From Nematostella vectensis (Eukaryota; Cnidaria; Anthozoa; Actiniaria; Edwardsiidae): 64,000 nucleotides of DNA. Numbering within the stretch: position 1 is the stretch's first letter; each line of letters opens with the position of its first letter. Where the stretch lies: assembly GCF_932526225.1 (NCBI RefSeq), contig NC_064048.1:2433597-2497596 (forward strand), in the 5' to 3' direction. Shown piece by piece: positions 48,401 through 58,056 of the stretch. Position numbers and translations under genes: made by a program. The notes beneath the pieces were generated by a model that saw only the letters and a list, made by a program, of their open reading frames with translations, was not told the DNA's origin and searched no databases.

Positions 48401-50985
48401 GAAGCACGGGCCACGGGCGTCTTTCGCACACCTAGTATTTATCCACAAACGAAAGTTGCGCAAGAAGAAGCAGAAAAAAAAATGATTTTTTCATTATTAT
48501 TATTTGTTATTGTTGCCATAAAATGAACCTCCCTTAGTAACGTTTTAAACACTAGGCCTTAGGTTAAAGAAAAAAAAATAAATCGACAAGATTTGCGGTC
48601 TCATTACAGTAACACCTCTTACTTGATTTGTCTGTCATGTTTATTCTAGCATCAAGCCGTAAAATTCTCGGGCGTTCATAACCATGTACGCAAAGCTGAA
48701 AAGTGTTATTGTAAAATATTCGAGTTTACGATTACAAATGCTGGTCATTGGTAAGAAATGATAGCAATATCTGAAAATGTTTCAAACGTAAAATATTTTA
48801 TATGGAAAAACTATAATAGGAGACTATTTTGACCACGTTTTTTACCACATATTTCCAAACACATATATGCATCGGGTTATTGTAAGTATTGGTTGGAATG
48901 TCTTTTATTTTACCTGTTTCATGTTCCATAATTGCATTGGATTCTTTATTAGTTATCATGAAAACGTACTGAGGAACACGCTAGAGAATACTATAGAAGG
49001 GGAGAATTGAAGGAAGAAGAAATGTGAAAACAAACGCATTTCCGATTTTGATTCTACTTGCCTTAAGGAGAACCAGCCGCTGTCTCCCTCTTCGACATCT
49101 GCGTGTAGACGTTCGACAGCGGAATGTACATGTCTTCTATCTTTAATTTCAATCACTGGAAAATTCACTACGGTGTCTTTTATACATCAATACATCACTG
49201 TCCAGCATAAAATGATTCCGGCACTTTGAAGCTATCGAGATTCTTTTTTAGTTATTAATGGCATCCACCACATCTATTCGCGACTCATTATATAACTTGT
49301 AAGAACCCATGTAATGTGGGATAGAACGGGGTGTTTTTATTGGCTAACATTGTGCTTCAATTTGAGGTTGGCCCCCTCCTGGATGTTCTAGTGCTGAACT
49401 CACAGCGAGACCCGACCAGGACATTGGTGGTTTGTAGATGTGTTTTATGACATATTAGATAAGCGTCTCCCTTCGTATCAGCTTATCTATGCCACTTATC
49501 AATGCTATTGTCACCAAGGGCGCTTCCACCCACTCTAAAGCCCGTAAAAGGATGGCCGTATTCGTTTCCTAGATAATTTTTCTTATGGATACGAGTCAAA
49601 CAAAAAAAAAATATACCACCCTACGTCTTTTGCTAGAAAATAGAAAATGGGGGATGCACACTGACAAAGATATGGAGATATGGAGATATCGAAGGACGCA
49701 TTCCTAATAGAATATCCATTAGAAATTGAAACATCAAAGGCAAGCACATAGTTAGGGTGTGGGTTATTTCTCATTTAAGGATCGTCATATAGTATACTTT
49801 CGCCATATCATATCTATGACAACACCCCCCCTCCCCCCTCCCAACCACCTTCCGCGTGGGGAGAGGGGAGGGAGGGGAGAGGGGGTAGTGTGCGCGGATA
49901 TAGATATAATAAAGTATCTTTGGCCGCCGAGAGAGAGGAGGTGTACGCCCCCCCCCCCTAACCTCCCCCCTCCATCACTAGCTAGATGTGACTTAATATA
50001 TTCCGACCCTGATCCCCCTAACCCCCCACCCCCCCCCCCCCCCCCCCCTCCATCACTAGCTAGATGTCACTTATATTCCGGTAATTTAGAGTATTCACAT
50101 TAGTTGAGCCTCCATGGTTGAACTAGCCATTATGTGTGGAAGATAAAGCTAATCAGGCAATTAGTCATGCTTCTTGGCCGATATGTATTACATGTAACTT
50201 ACAACAACACACAAAGCAGCACGAAAAATAAATTATACCATTTGATATCTATCGGGGGTAACATTATTTTCCTGTTCGATATTTTTCTTGGGGGCTATTG
50301 GCTTTGTTTTTTTTTCTCTGGAATGTCACTTTTTTCCTTTTCCTGTCCCTTGAGTTTAGAGTCCAAGGTTTCACTGTATAATAGAGGAATAAATTACCTA
50401 CGATTATGTGTTTCGGCCTTTTACGACGGGTGTTTCAGAAGCCGGATTCAATCCAAATCTAAGATTGCTCGTTGACATCGAAACTAGATGCATCATTCTC
50501 TGAGACAGCCCGTCATGGTAGCCCCAGTAAGTAATATTATAGATTAAAGATAATTAAAAGAATTCCTTAAACAAGCGATATCGAAACCTACCATTATACA
50601 CCTATTTTAATTAAGTTTGACCATAAGAGAATGGAAAATGATGAATGCCAAACACCACTGGTTAGGGAAAACAAGTCTTGTATCTGTCAATAACATTTAG
50701 TGAGGCTGAATTGGGTTTGTAGCGAGGCCCTTGTAATGAATGAATGCATTTTTGATTATTATATATTTTTGCCAAACTTTGTTCCATTTTCAATTTTCGT
50801 ATAGTCAAGCTTTATTGAAACAGGGGTATACCCGCTATATTACGTAGGATTATGTGATAACATAACCAACCTTGAATACTCTCACGATTAAGTTTCGTAG
50901 ATGACGCAAAGCTTGACAGCGCTTTTAAAAAAAATCTAAAATGGACGGGAAAAAATGTTGCTAATACCCTTATGTTGTTCGCCAT
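36455..50985 (-). CDS. Anion-type Cys-loop receptor subunit (GABA-A/glycine receptor family)
   Basis: A pentameric ligand-gated channel subunit for the plasma membrane. Exons: 50985-50871, 49155-49062, 43328-43181, 42786-42569, 39225-39143, 38808-38677, 38183-37969, 37718-37545, 36679-36455; all phases agree, giving 467 aa. Exon 1 gives a signal-peptide-like start and is the least certain. The ligand-binding domain has RPVNVTIRMTI, FEVDLFLMQHWHDERL and WLPDT. The Cys-loop CGMDLRNYPMDEQTC has exactly 13 residues between cysteines. TM1-TM2 are in exon 7, with VPAR before TM2 (the anion-selectivity motif) and Leu at 9'. TM3 is in exon 8; exon 9 has the short basic cytoplasmic loop and TM4, ending in YWIYY. 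There is no vicinal Cys pair in loop C, so it is not nicotinic. Ligand unknown. Introns hold two very large minisatellites. Confidence 0.93.
36765..36915. repeat. Short GGGGCGTAGCCAG-type MITE
   Basis: Ends GGGGCGTAGCCAGGAGG and CCCGGCTACGCC are inverted around about 120 bp, lying in the intron before the last exon of the channel gene. Similar single ends (GGGGCGTGGC, GGGGCGTAGC) are at 37745 and 38584. GGGCGGATCCAGG/GGATCCGCC-type ends occur at about 38894-38995 and 39904-40150. Confidence 0.55.
39480..42568 (-). repeat. 57-bp minisatellite made of channel exon 4's 3' end plus its splice donor
   Basis: Directly follows exon 4. About 32 well-conserved 57-bp units (40735-42568) are followed by longer, diverged copies down to about 39480. 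Each unit carries the last ~33 nt of the exon (encoding YPDGTVHNSLR) followed by the donor GTATGTG and about 17 bases of intron. The first unit is 59 bp; later units are 57 bp and stay open in one frame, which explains long false open frames of 449 and 141 codons. Confidence 0.95.
43990..46743. repeat. 30-bp pyrimidine-rich minisatellite
   Basis: About 92 tandem copies of a 30-bp unit of the type TTTCTCTCCTTCCCC followed by CTCCACAACGCTACC. The plus strand is about 80-90 percent pyrimidine for 2.7 kb. It lies in the channel intron between exons 2 and 3. The 10-codon period leaves long open frames in several registers on both strands; none looks like a gene. Confidence 0.95.
47098..47296. repeat. 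TTAA-flanked MITE, copy 3, with internal triplication
   Basis: Starts after TTAA with AGTGCCATTGTCAC and ends GTGACAATGCCGTTTA. The inner block GGCCGACGTAAACCTCG is tandemly repeated three times (about 47126-47180). Related to 53022-53267. In the channel intron between exons 1-2 and 3. Confidence 0.65.
49800..50075. repeat. C/G-rich low-complexity with a repeated CTCCATCACTAGCTAGATGT block
   Basis: Alternating C-rich and G-rich runs, with CTCCATCACTAGCTAGATGT twice (about 49970 and 50050), each after a long C run. Intronic in the channel gene. No coding content. Confidence 0.7.
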
Positions 50986-53021
50986 CTCACCAGCTAGCTT
51001 ATACAACGAAAAACAACATTCAATGTTCTAATTGATTATTCATTGCTACTCTTTCCAGACTTAAGACCCCTTGAAGAGAGAATAAATAATGTATGGTGGC
51101 TTTTTCAATCTCCAGATATTGTTATCAATCTTCAAAACTTTGTCTGCGTTGCGGTCTCTTTTAATTGCTCATCGGATCGGTCCTAAAAGAAACCTCCGAT
51201 TAGTAGCAAGCGATTCAGAAGGCTACAACAACGCTCTTTGAAGCAATTCCCGACAGAATACCGAGGAGCAGTTTTCATATATAGGCGTCAAAATCAGCAT
51301 TTTTTCAAAGATTGTAGGACATTTTTGGCGTATTGACACGAAGCCAACAATTCGTGTGCTTGAAGCTGGAGTATCAGTAGGTGTTACTGTGAATTTAGAA
51401 AAAAAATCATCGCGCAGATTTCGAATTTTTTTTAATATAAAACTTTTGCTTCAATTTAACTTGCATGTAAAAAACAATAATTTGATTTCCAAAAAAAGTG
51501 TGAATCTAGCCCAATCTGATTAAGAATTAATAAAATCTGAAAAAAAAAAAAATACGAAAATCGCGCCAAAAACGAGTCTTCTAGCTGTTTAGCCGAAACA
51601 ACCTCGGCACCACCTTAGAGCCTGCTGCTTTGGTTTTGGTTGTCAGCGGACATGTGTAGTGTTTCCATTCAAACATCTTTTGGAAGCTGTTAAAACTAAA
51701 TTGCAATTCTAAAAAAAAAACTGTTTTTCGATGTTAATTTCAAATCCAAAGCATACCCTGTATAATTTCACAAATTTTTAAATTCTGAAAAATATTTACC
51801 ACGGGCGGTGCATAAAATATCGACTTAATTTCAACATATATCCAAAGCTATACCCTAAATCTATGTCATAAAACTATGAAAAATATTTTAGTACACAATT
51901 TCTTTTTGCGGGGGACTGCTCGAATTTCTAACGAATCCTCTCCTAAACATTTGACAACAACGCTTTAGATCAAGCGAAAATATATCTTCAATCAAAACTT
52001 CGTTGGTAGGACAGAGAAAAAAACATGGCATAAAATTTTCCAATTCTCAATATATAAGCATACAAGGAGTTCCTCTGACCAAAAGCTTAATTCCAAATTT
52101 TAAAGAAATTTTAAAGATATGAAATTTAGATATAAGCGAGCAAAGTTGGCTTAATTTCTGATCAGAGCCCAACTTCTCCCTAAAAACGAGGAGAATTCAT
52201 ACTTTGAACATTTGAGAATTGCACTTCAAGCCTCATATCTCAAAGACGAATCCATTAGGAAAAAATACTTTTTGATATGTTGGTTTACATAACAAAAAGA
52301 ACCTCTATGCAAAAATTCAAGCTAATAAAACTAGACCTTATTTTGGGAAAACTTGCCATTTTTTTGCTGTCCGTTGGTAGTATTTTCCGGAATTTTTGGT
52401 CGCATTCAACATTTCGAGTGGTGTAGATCTCATTTCCATAAAGATCTCTTAGTCATGTCAGAGTTGCAAGCAACTAGGGAACTTCGGCTATTATTTACCT
52501 AGGATGTTTTAAAAATAGAATAAGTTAGTTTGGCATTGAAATCCCTTCACTGAACAAAGGATTATCACCGCGAACAGCAGAGCCATTCCTGATGCACTAC
52601 ACCCATCTCCAACACAATACGAGTCGTGTTAACAATCTCAGACCGCCATTTTACGGCCCTGATGAATACTGAGTCACAAATATCCCATTTCCATATAGAA
52701 TGTGGAAGGTAATAATCGAAGTAATGCGAACAGCATGCAACAGTCTGAAAAACTGTTGATGATAAATAATGCATCGAAACAAAGGCTGAACATTTTGACT
52801 GTCTTTAAAACATCTATTATAAACACAAAACGTAAGGTAAAATTTTCGACTTTATTACAGTTTATAAAAAGTTATCATACACATAATTTCTACATAGTTT
52901 ATAAAGTTTTAGTCGCAAAAGCTTTAATTTAATTTACAAATTGAACTAACTGAGCATAATTCCTCTGTTGAAGTCGGTAGATCCAACTTTTACGTAACAA
53001 TATTGTTTCGTTTGTATTTAA

Positions 53022-53267
53022 AGCCGCATTGTCACCAGTTTACTTCCGGAGGTCCGACGGAAACCTCAACCGTTAAAAGGCAAAAGAATCTATTAGAATC
53101 CGAGATATTTAACAGGCCATCCGCTCTAAATTATCAATCACATCCTCAAAGAAACTTCCATTAGACACAATGCTTTCAATATTTTGAAATATTTTTCGCG
53201 TTTTCCTTTAAAAATCATCGGAGATTGTTACGTAATCGACCGGAAGTAAACTGGTGACAATGCGGCT
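53022..53267. mobile_element. TTAA-flanked MITE, copy 1 (complete)
   Basis: Inverted ends AGCCGCATTGTCACCAGTTT are flanked by TTAA on both sides (53018-53021 and 53268-53271), as for piggyBac- or Kolobok-type elements. Homology of the ends is about 28 bp. 246 bp, non-coding. Confidence 0.8.
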
Positions 53268-53297
53268 TTAACTTCCATGATCTTCCATGATCAGAGC

Positions 53298-53452
53298 TGT
53301 AGCATTATAAATATTTGGGGGGCTCGATACAGAAACAACAAGAAAAAGTGTTGTGTCCCATCCACGCCTCTTCTCGTCATTTTCTTATATATATATTTTA
53401 AATATAGGGGGGGGGGGGGGGGAAGCGTCCTATCCCCTGCTACGGCCTTGTA
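53298..53452. repeat. G-rich-loop MITE family, copy 2
   Basis: GAGCTGTAGCATT at one end and CCCCTGCTACGGCC at the other, with an 18-base G run between. Same family as 35946-36116 and 56573-56718. Confidence 0.55.
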
Positions 53453-53641
53453 ATGACTCGTTATTAGACAGTTAAGAAATAGAACGCATTTTTTTAATGT
53501 AGGGTAGAATGAAATTTACCGATCCGTGCGGATTTTTTTTTACTACTGAGATGAACACCTCACTAGTATAGTACTCCATAGCCTGCAAAAACAGGCGTCA
53601 CGTAATAAATTTTCCTAAAGATATCAGCTAACAAAAGTTGG

Positions 53642-56600
53642 TTACTTGACTGGAGAGATGTTTCTGAATGTTAGGTTAATCCTTGGGCCTCTGTCATGAT
53701 ACTCTTTTGGAACTCGATGCTGAAAGAAAAGAAAAATATGATCTTTGTGGTTTACTAATGATATGGTTAAGAACACACGTTTTTACGTACCAAAAAGAAA
53801 TAAAGAATAAAAGTAATTCAAATCAACAACATATTCATCGCCACGATCATCACAAGCAATCACCCCACTCGCTCAATGGTCTGACAAATATTTGGTGGTC
53901 TGCGTAGGCGTGGTGTAGACAAGTTATAAATCAAAACAAGGTTGAAAAAGTAAGTTGTACGCCTCTGTAAAATGTCAGCACAACTGCTCTTTTTTTTACA
54001 CAGGCGCACAACATTCTTTTCCAACCTTGTTTTGAAATCTAAGCATGACATTGTTCCCTCCCATAGTTTTAAATTGTTTATCTAATAAGATCCAGTGGAC
54101 TTTGTTGTTTTAGAAAATGCCATGTAAATTCATCAGTTTGTAACGACACAAATGCATTGGGTTAAACGTTGATTCAGACGTCGTAACAAATGTGTCACGT
54201 TCAATACATTGCGAGTAGTAAATGCTGACTTGATTTGAAAATAAATAGAAAATGGAAATATTCGGCACATCAGAAGCCCGACGTCTGAGTTAGTGTTGTG
54301 CTTTTGCACGACTGGTGGAGCTGCCATTAGTGCCGTGGCAAACCTAATTCTGCCGTGTCGAACTTAAAGCCGCATTGTCACCAGTTTACTCCCGGTCGAT
54401 AATCTAACAATATCCGATGATTTTTAACGGAAAACGCGAAAAATATTTCAAAATATTGAAAGCAGTGTGTCTATTGGAAGTTTCTTTGAGGATGTGATTG
54501 ATAATTTAGAGCGTATGGCCTGTTAAATATCTCGGATTCTAATAGATTCTTTTGTCTTTTAACCGTTGACGTTTCCGTCGGACCTCCTACCGTCAGATAG
54601 TGTGAGAGATCTGCACCTTCTTAAAGACAAAGTGACAACAACTTTTTTGAGCATTGCATTGCTGTTTCTATTACCTGCCAGTCCTCTTGTACAGATCCTC
54701 GCATCACTAGAAGACTACCACAGTTTAGCGGGACTTTGATGTGCTGCATTAGCGAGTAGTCGTCCCCCTGCAACAATACAGAGAGCATGATGATGGTTTC
54801 ATTTTCAGTTTAATCTTTGTTTATCGAGGGAAGCATATTTAACCGATTCAGGTTAGTGTAGTGCAGCTTGAAGAGGCGGGGCCTCCGGTTTAGTGTCCTT
54901 ATCCGAGAAGACTGGAAACACGGGAGAATATCTTCAACTCACTTGTGACAAAAATTCGAATCAAGGCAGGAACCCGGAAAAATCCCCAGTTTGAGCCAGG
55001 ATTCGAACCTGGGGCACAGCGGTGAAAGGCCGACGCGCTAACACACTAGGTCACCCGTTGATCCCACGATGATGGCAATACCATCGGTACTAATGATGAT
55101 TATAGCAATGATCATGTAATGGCCAGTGAAGATGATGGTGATGATTACGATACTGGGAGGATGCTGAGATTTTCTGTGATAATGATCATTGTGAGGATGA
55201 TGATAATTGTATAGATTGTATAGTCATTTATTATTATCATTTGTCATTGTCATTTATATTAAGAAGTATGGTACAGATATTGGACAATATGGTACAATAA
55301 CTGTATATGCATTACAGTCTATTCTGTAGACAATAAAATATACATAAATACCAACTATATCCTACCTCATTGAGGGGATTTTTTCTAAGCTCGAATACCC
55401 TTGAATCACCAAAGGAGAGTGATGCTATAGTAGGGTTAACTCCTAAAGAAGGCTCATCGTCAGCATGCCAGTCCTAAAAAAATAGCAAATAAAGAACATT
55501 GTGGATTGTGAACATTGTGGATCGTGGAAGCATGGGTGGCCAAGGGTGTTAGTACGTCAGCGACAAAGCAGCAACTATGAATGCTAAATAAGCAAATGAA
55601 AACTTGCTAAAGGCAAAGAAAGAAGAAAGGCACCAAAAATTTGATCTAATCATGTGGTGTGTGTGTCTGATGCTATCGTTTCAAGAAACTACGATCCTAC
55701 TATATATTATTTGGAGCCATAAATATGGCTGTCAGGTAGCTTGATAGAGAGGTAAGATTAACAAAAGGAAGGGACAAGTTTACAGAAAGATGAGTGGCAG
55801 AGCAAAAGACAAGTGGCACATACACAACAAGGAAGACGATATACACAAGAGAGGAGAAGGTAATATTAACAAAAGGAATGGACACGTTTACAGACAGACA
55901 GTGACAAGATAAGGCATGGATACAACAGGGGAAGAGTACAAATGAGGAGTAGGTAAGATTAACAAAAGGAATGGACACGTTTACAGACAGACAGTGACAA
56001 GATAAGGCATGGATACAACAGGGGAAGAGTACAAATGAGGAGTAGGTAAGATTAACAAAAGGAATGGACACGTTTACAGACAGACAGTGACAAGATAAGG
56101 CATGGATACAACAGGGGAAGACGATATACACAATATTACATACCACACTATCCTTGTTGTGCCTGTATAGGTTGGCAAGCATGGAGTTGAACGTCTCTCC
56201 AGTTGCTTTGGCTATCTTTTCCCTTAAAATATTCAAAATTGGCGACCACTTCCAAAAAAAAAACAAAAAAAAAAACAATTAAATGGAATGAGAGGGGAAC
56301 CTCCCCCTTCCTAATAAGGGAGGAGTGGCTGAACAACAACCCATACAGCAATAATATTCATAAATTTACCTGGAAAGGTCTGAGAGTGAGGCCAGAGTAG
56401 GTATATGGAAACTCTCCAAACCAGGCAGTAAGCCGCGGCTGTTTATGAAATTCACCTATTAAAAATACCCATTTAAAATAGCCATTTTAACAAAGCTGAA
56501 TCCTTTTTTAAGAGACTGATGAATTTTTCTCCACTCCCTTCAAACCAAATTTACAATACAAAGTTGTAGCAGGCCCTGAAATATAAGGAAATTACATCAA

Positions 56601-58056
56601 GAAAATTTATTAGGGGCACAGCCATGCCTCTACTTTTAATTTCCCTATTTTTTCAAGTATTGGGAGGGGGGGGGGGGCATGTGCCCCAGTGCCCCACCCC
56701 CTACTACAGCCCTGCAATGTATTAGATAGTATATGCTAGTATTGTGGCTCAGTAACAGCAATTTTTAATTGTCTTTTGTTGAAGGTGCCATACTGTGAGA
56801 GCTGAACCAGGGTTGTAGAAAGCATGTTGGTAGGGTTATCTGCCCGGTGTAAAGCAGGGTTTTATAAAGACATTATGAGTAAAAAGTTGTGTACCTCTCA
56901 CCGAGGCTTATCCCCCTAAACAAAATTGTAATTATAGACATTTTTTTCCATTTGATTTTTCTTCCCACCCAGATCTTGCTCAGGGCACCCTACACACTTG
57001 AACCAGCTCTGGCATTACAAGAAGGAACAAAAGGGAAAAAGAAGGGTGACTAGGCTTACCCCCTAAAAAAATTGTAATTGTAGACATTTGTTTCCATTTA
57101 ATTTTCCTTCCCATCCAGATCTTGCTTAGGGTACCCCACTCACTTGCCTCAGCTCTCGCATTGAAAAAAGGGTAAAAAAAGGCTGACAAAACCCCCAGCT
57201 ATGCAGGCTAGTTTTAGGTGTTCGCTGTTTTACTGGTTGTGCTGAAAAACATGGATTGTATGTACCTTTAATTTTGATATCCTTCTCCTCCCAAGGAATC
57301 TCAGCCTGGAGCTGCTCAAACATCCATTCTGTCTCATCACCGTCCAGGAATGAAGGATACAAGTCGATGATTGCCAGACCTGAGGGCCCAGTACTGATCT
57401 CATAGGTACCCCTTTCTGTTAGTGTCTGGATGTCAAAGAAATACATCATTGCCAAAGGAAATGAGTACAGAATAGCTGTGGAATAGCACCAAACATAGCT
57501 AACATGACTTGGTAGTTTTCTACGAGTCAATAGATAGTCAACGAGGCGTGTAGCCTTGTAGACTCATAGAAAACGAGAATGAGTAGTGTAATTGTTTTAG
57601 TATAAATCCACTCAAATACTACCTTCAAATAACTGACGATTTTAATAATAATTCATATGTTGTTTTTGTGAAAAACGCCGGTTTTTTCGCTACTCGCTAT
57701 CTATCGCTCAATAGATAGTGAGTACGGGAGCCAATCAAATTGCTGGAATCGTGATAGTATGTGAGTAGATTTATACTAAATAAATGTAAGTATATATAAT
57801 GCATATAATTCCATCCCAAACTTCGCAAGATATTAGTATTGGAAAGAAAAAAATAACAATCTAAAAAGTACCTTACTTTAACTGGTGGAGCTTGTCGTAT
57901 TGTATTAACAACATTTCCTTGAAAGACGAACTTCTTTTCAGAAGGATCATTGGATCCCGAGGCCTGTTCTTCTTGCGATGTTGCTGTCTTGTTTGAAGGT
58001 TTCGCCATTTTTCCTGCCCATGATCCTTGGATTCGCTTTTTCCTTCGTTTGTCCAT
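53642..58056 (-). CDS. ALKBH3: ALKBH3, alpha-ketoglutarate-dependent alkylation repair dioxygenase
   Basis: An AlkB-family Fe(II)/2-oxoglutarate dioxygenase that removes 1-methyladenine and 3-methylcytosine from single-stranded DNA and RNA (family knowledge). Exons: 58056-57877, 57425-57266, 56455-56370, 56248-56144, 55473-55366, 54767-54675, 53719-53642 (stop); all phases match, 269 aa, against 286 in human. It starts MDKRRKKRIQGSWAGK, like human ALKBH3. Conserved blocks are QPRLTAWFGEFPYTYSGL (exon 3), NLYRHNKDSV then DWHADDEPSLG (exons 4-5), IASLSFG (exon 5), DWQ then HRVPKEYH (exons 6-7) and PRINLTFR. The iron ligands are the H and D of HAD and the H of HRVPKEYH. The Arg of the final motif should bind 2-oxoglutarate. 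All key residues are present, so it is probably active. Introns hold repeats and a SINE. Confidence 0.96.
53924..54042. repeat. Hairpin MITE, copy 2
   Basis: TTATAAATCAAAACAAGGTTG at the left and CAACCTTGTTTTGAAATCT at the right, inverted, with inner CGCCTCTGT/ACACAGGCG. Same family as 4349-4530. In the last ALKBH3 intron. Confidence 0.7.
54368..54595. repeat. TTAA-flanked MITE, copy 2 (right end truncated)
   Basis: Starts after TTAA at 54364-54367 with AGCCGCATTGTCACCAGTTT. The interior is the same as copy 1 but reversed. The right terminal repeat is missing. In the last ALKBH3 intron. Confidence 0.75.
54868..55060 (-). mobile_element. tRNA-derived SINE
   Basis: The minus strand has a tRNA-like head with an A-box-like TGACCTAGTGTG near 55053 and a perfect B box GGTTCGAATCC near 55008, about 35 bp apart, as in RNA polymerase III promoters. 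A body follows, ending in GATAAGGACACTAAACCGGA. The acceptor stem does not close, so it is not a functional tRNA gene. In the ALKBH3 intron between exons 5 and 6. Confidence 0.7.
55740..56125. repeat. 94-bp intronic tandem repeat
   Basis: Three to four units of about 94 bp (marker AGTAGGTAAGATTAACAAAA at 55948 and 56042; diverged earlier unit near 55855). It begins about 20-40 bp after the ALKBH3 exon 4 donor but contains no exon sequence. Confidence 0.85.
56573..56718. repeat. G-rich-loop MITE family, copy 3
   Basis: GTAGCAGGCCCTG at the left and CTACTACAGCCCTGC at the right, with a G run between. In the ALKBH3 intron between exons 2 and 3. Confidence 0.55.
56915..57185. repeat. Two-copy tandem duplication, offset about 147 bp
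   Basis: AAATTGTAATTRTAGACATTT and the following CCAGATCTTGCT blocks occur twice, at about 56920 and 57068. In the ALKBH3 intron between exons 2 and 3. Confidence 0.8.
57597..57780. repeat. MITE with TTTAGTATAAATC ends
   Basis: TTTAGTATAAATCCACTCAA at the left, its near complement at the right, about 184 bp. The inner part has CTATCTATCGCTCAATAGATAG, a further palindrome. In the first ALKBH3 intron. Confidence 0.75.

Larger units (their letters stand above)
50986..53641. other. Intergenic, AT-rich, nothing coding seen
   Basis: Between the putative channel start and the ALKBH3 3' end. It holds the TTAA MITE at 53022-53267 and a G-rich MITE at 53298-53452. The 51100-52550 stretch shows no repeat or exon that I can recognise. 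Confidence 0.6.

Noticed and set aside
54960..55060. Functional tRNA gene
   Set aside because: The B box and T arm are good, but the acceptor stem does not pair and the transcript continues into a SINE-like body.
55740..56125. Fifth case of a donor-derived array, at ALKBH3 exon 4
   Set aside because: The 94-bp repeat begins after the donor and contains neither exon bases nor the donor, so it is an ordinary intronic repeat.
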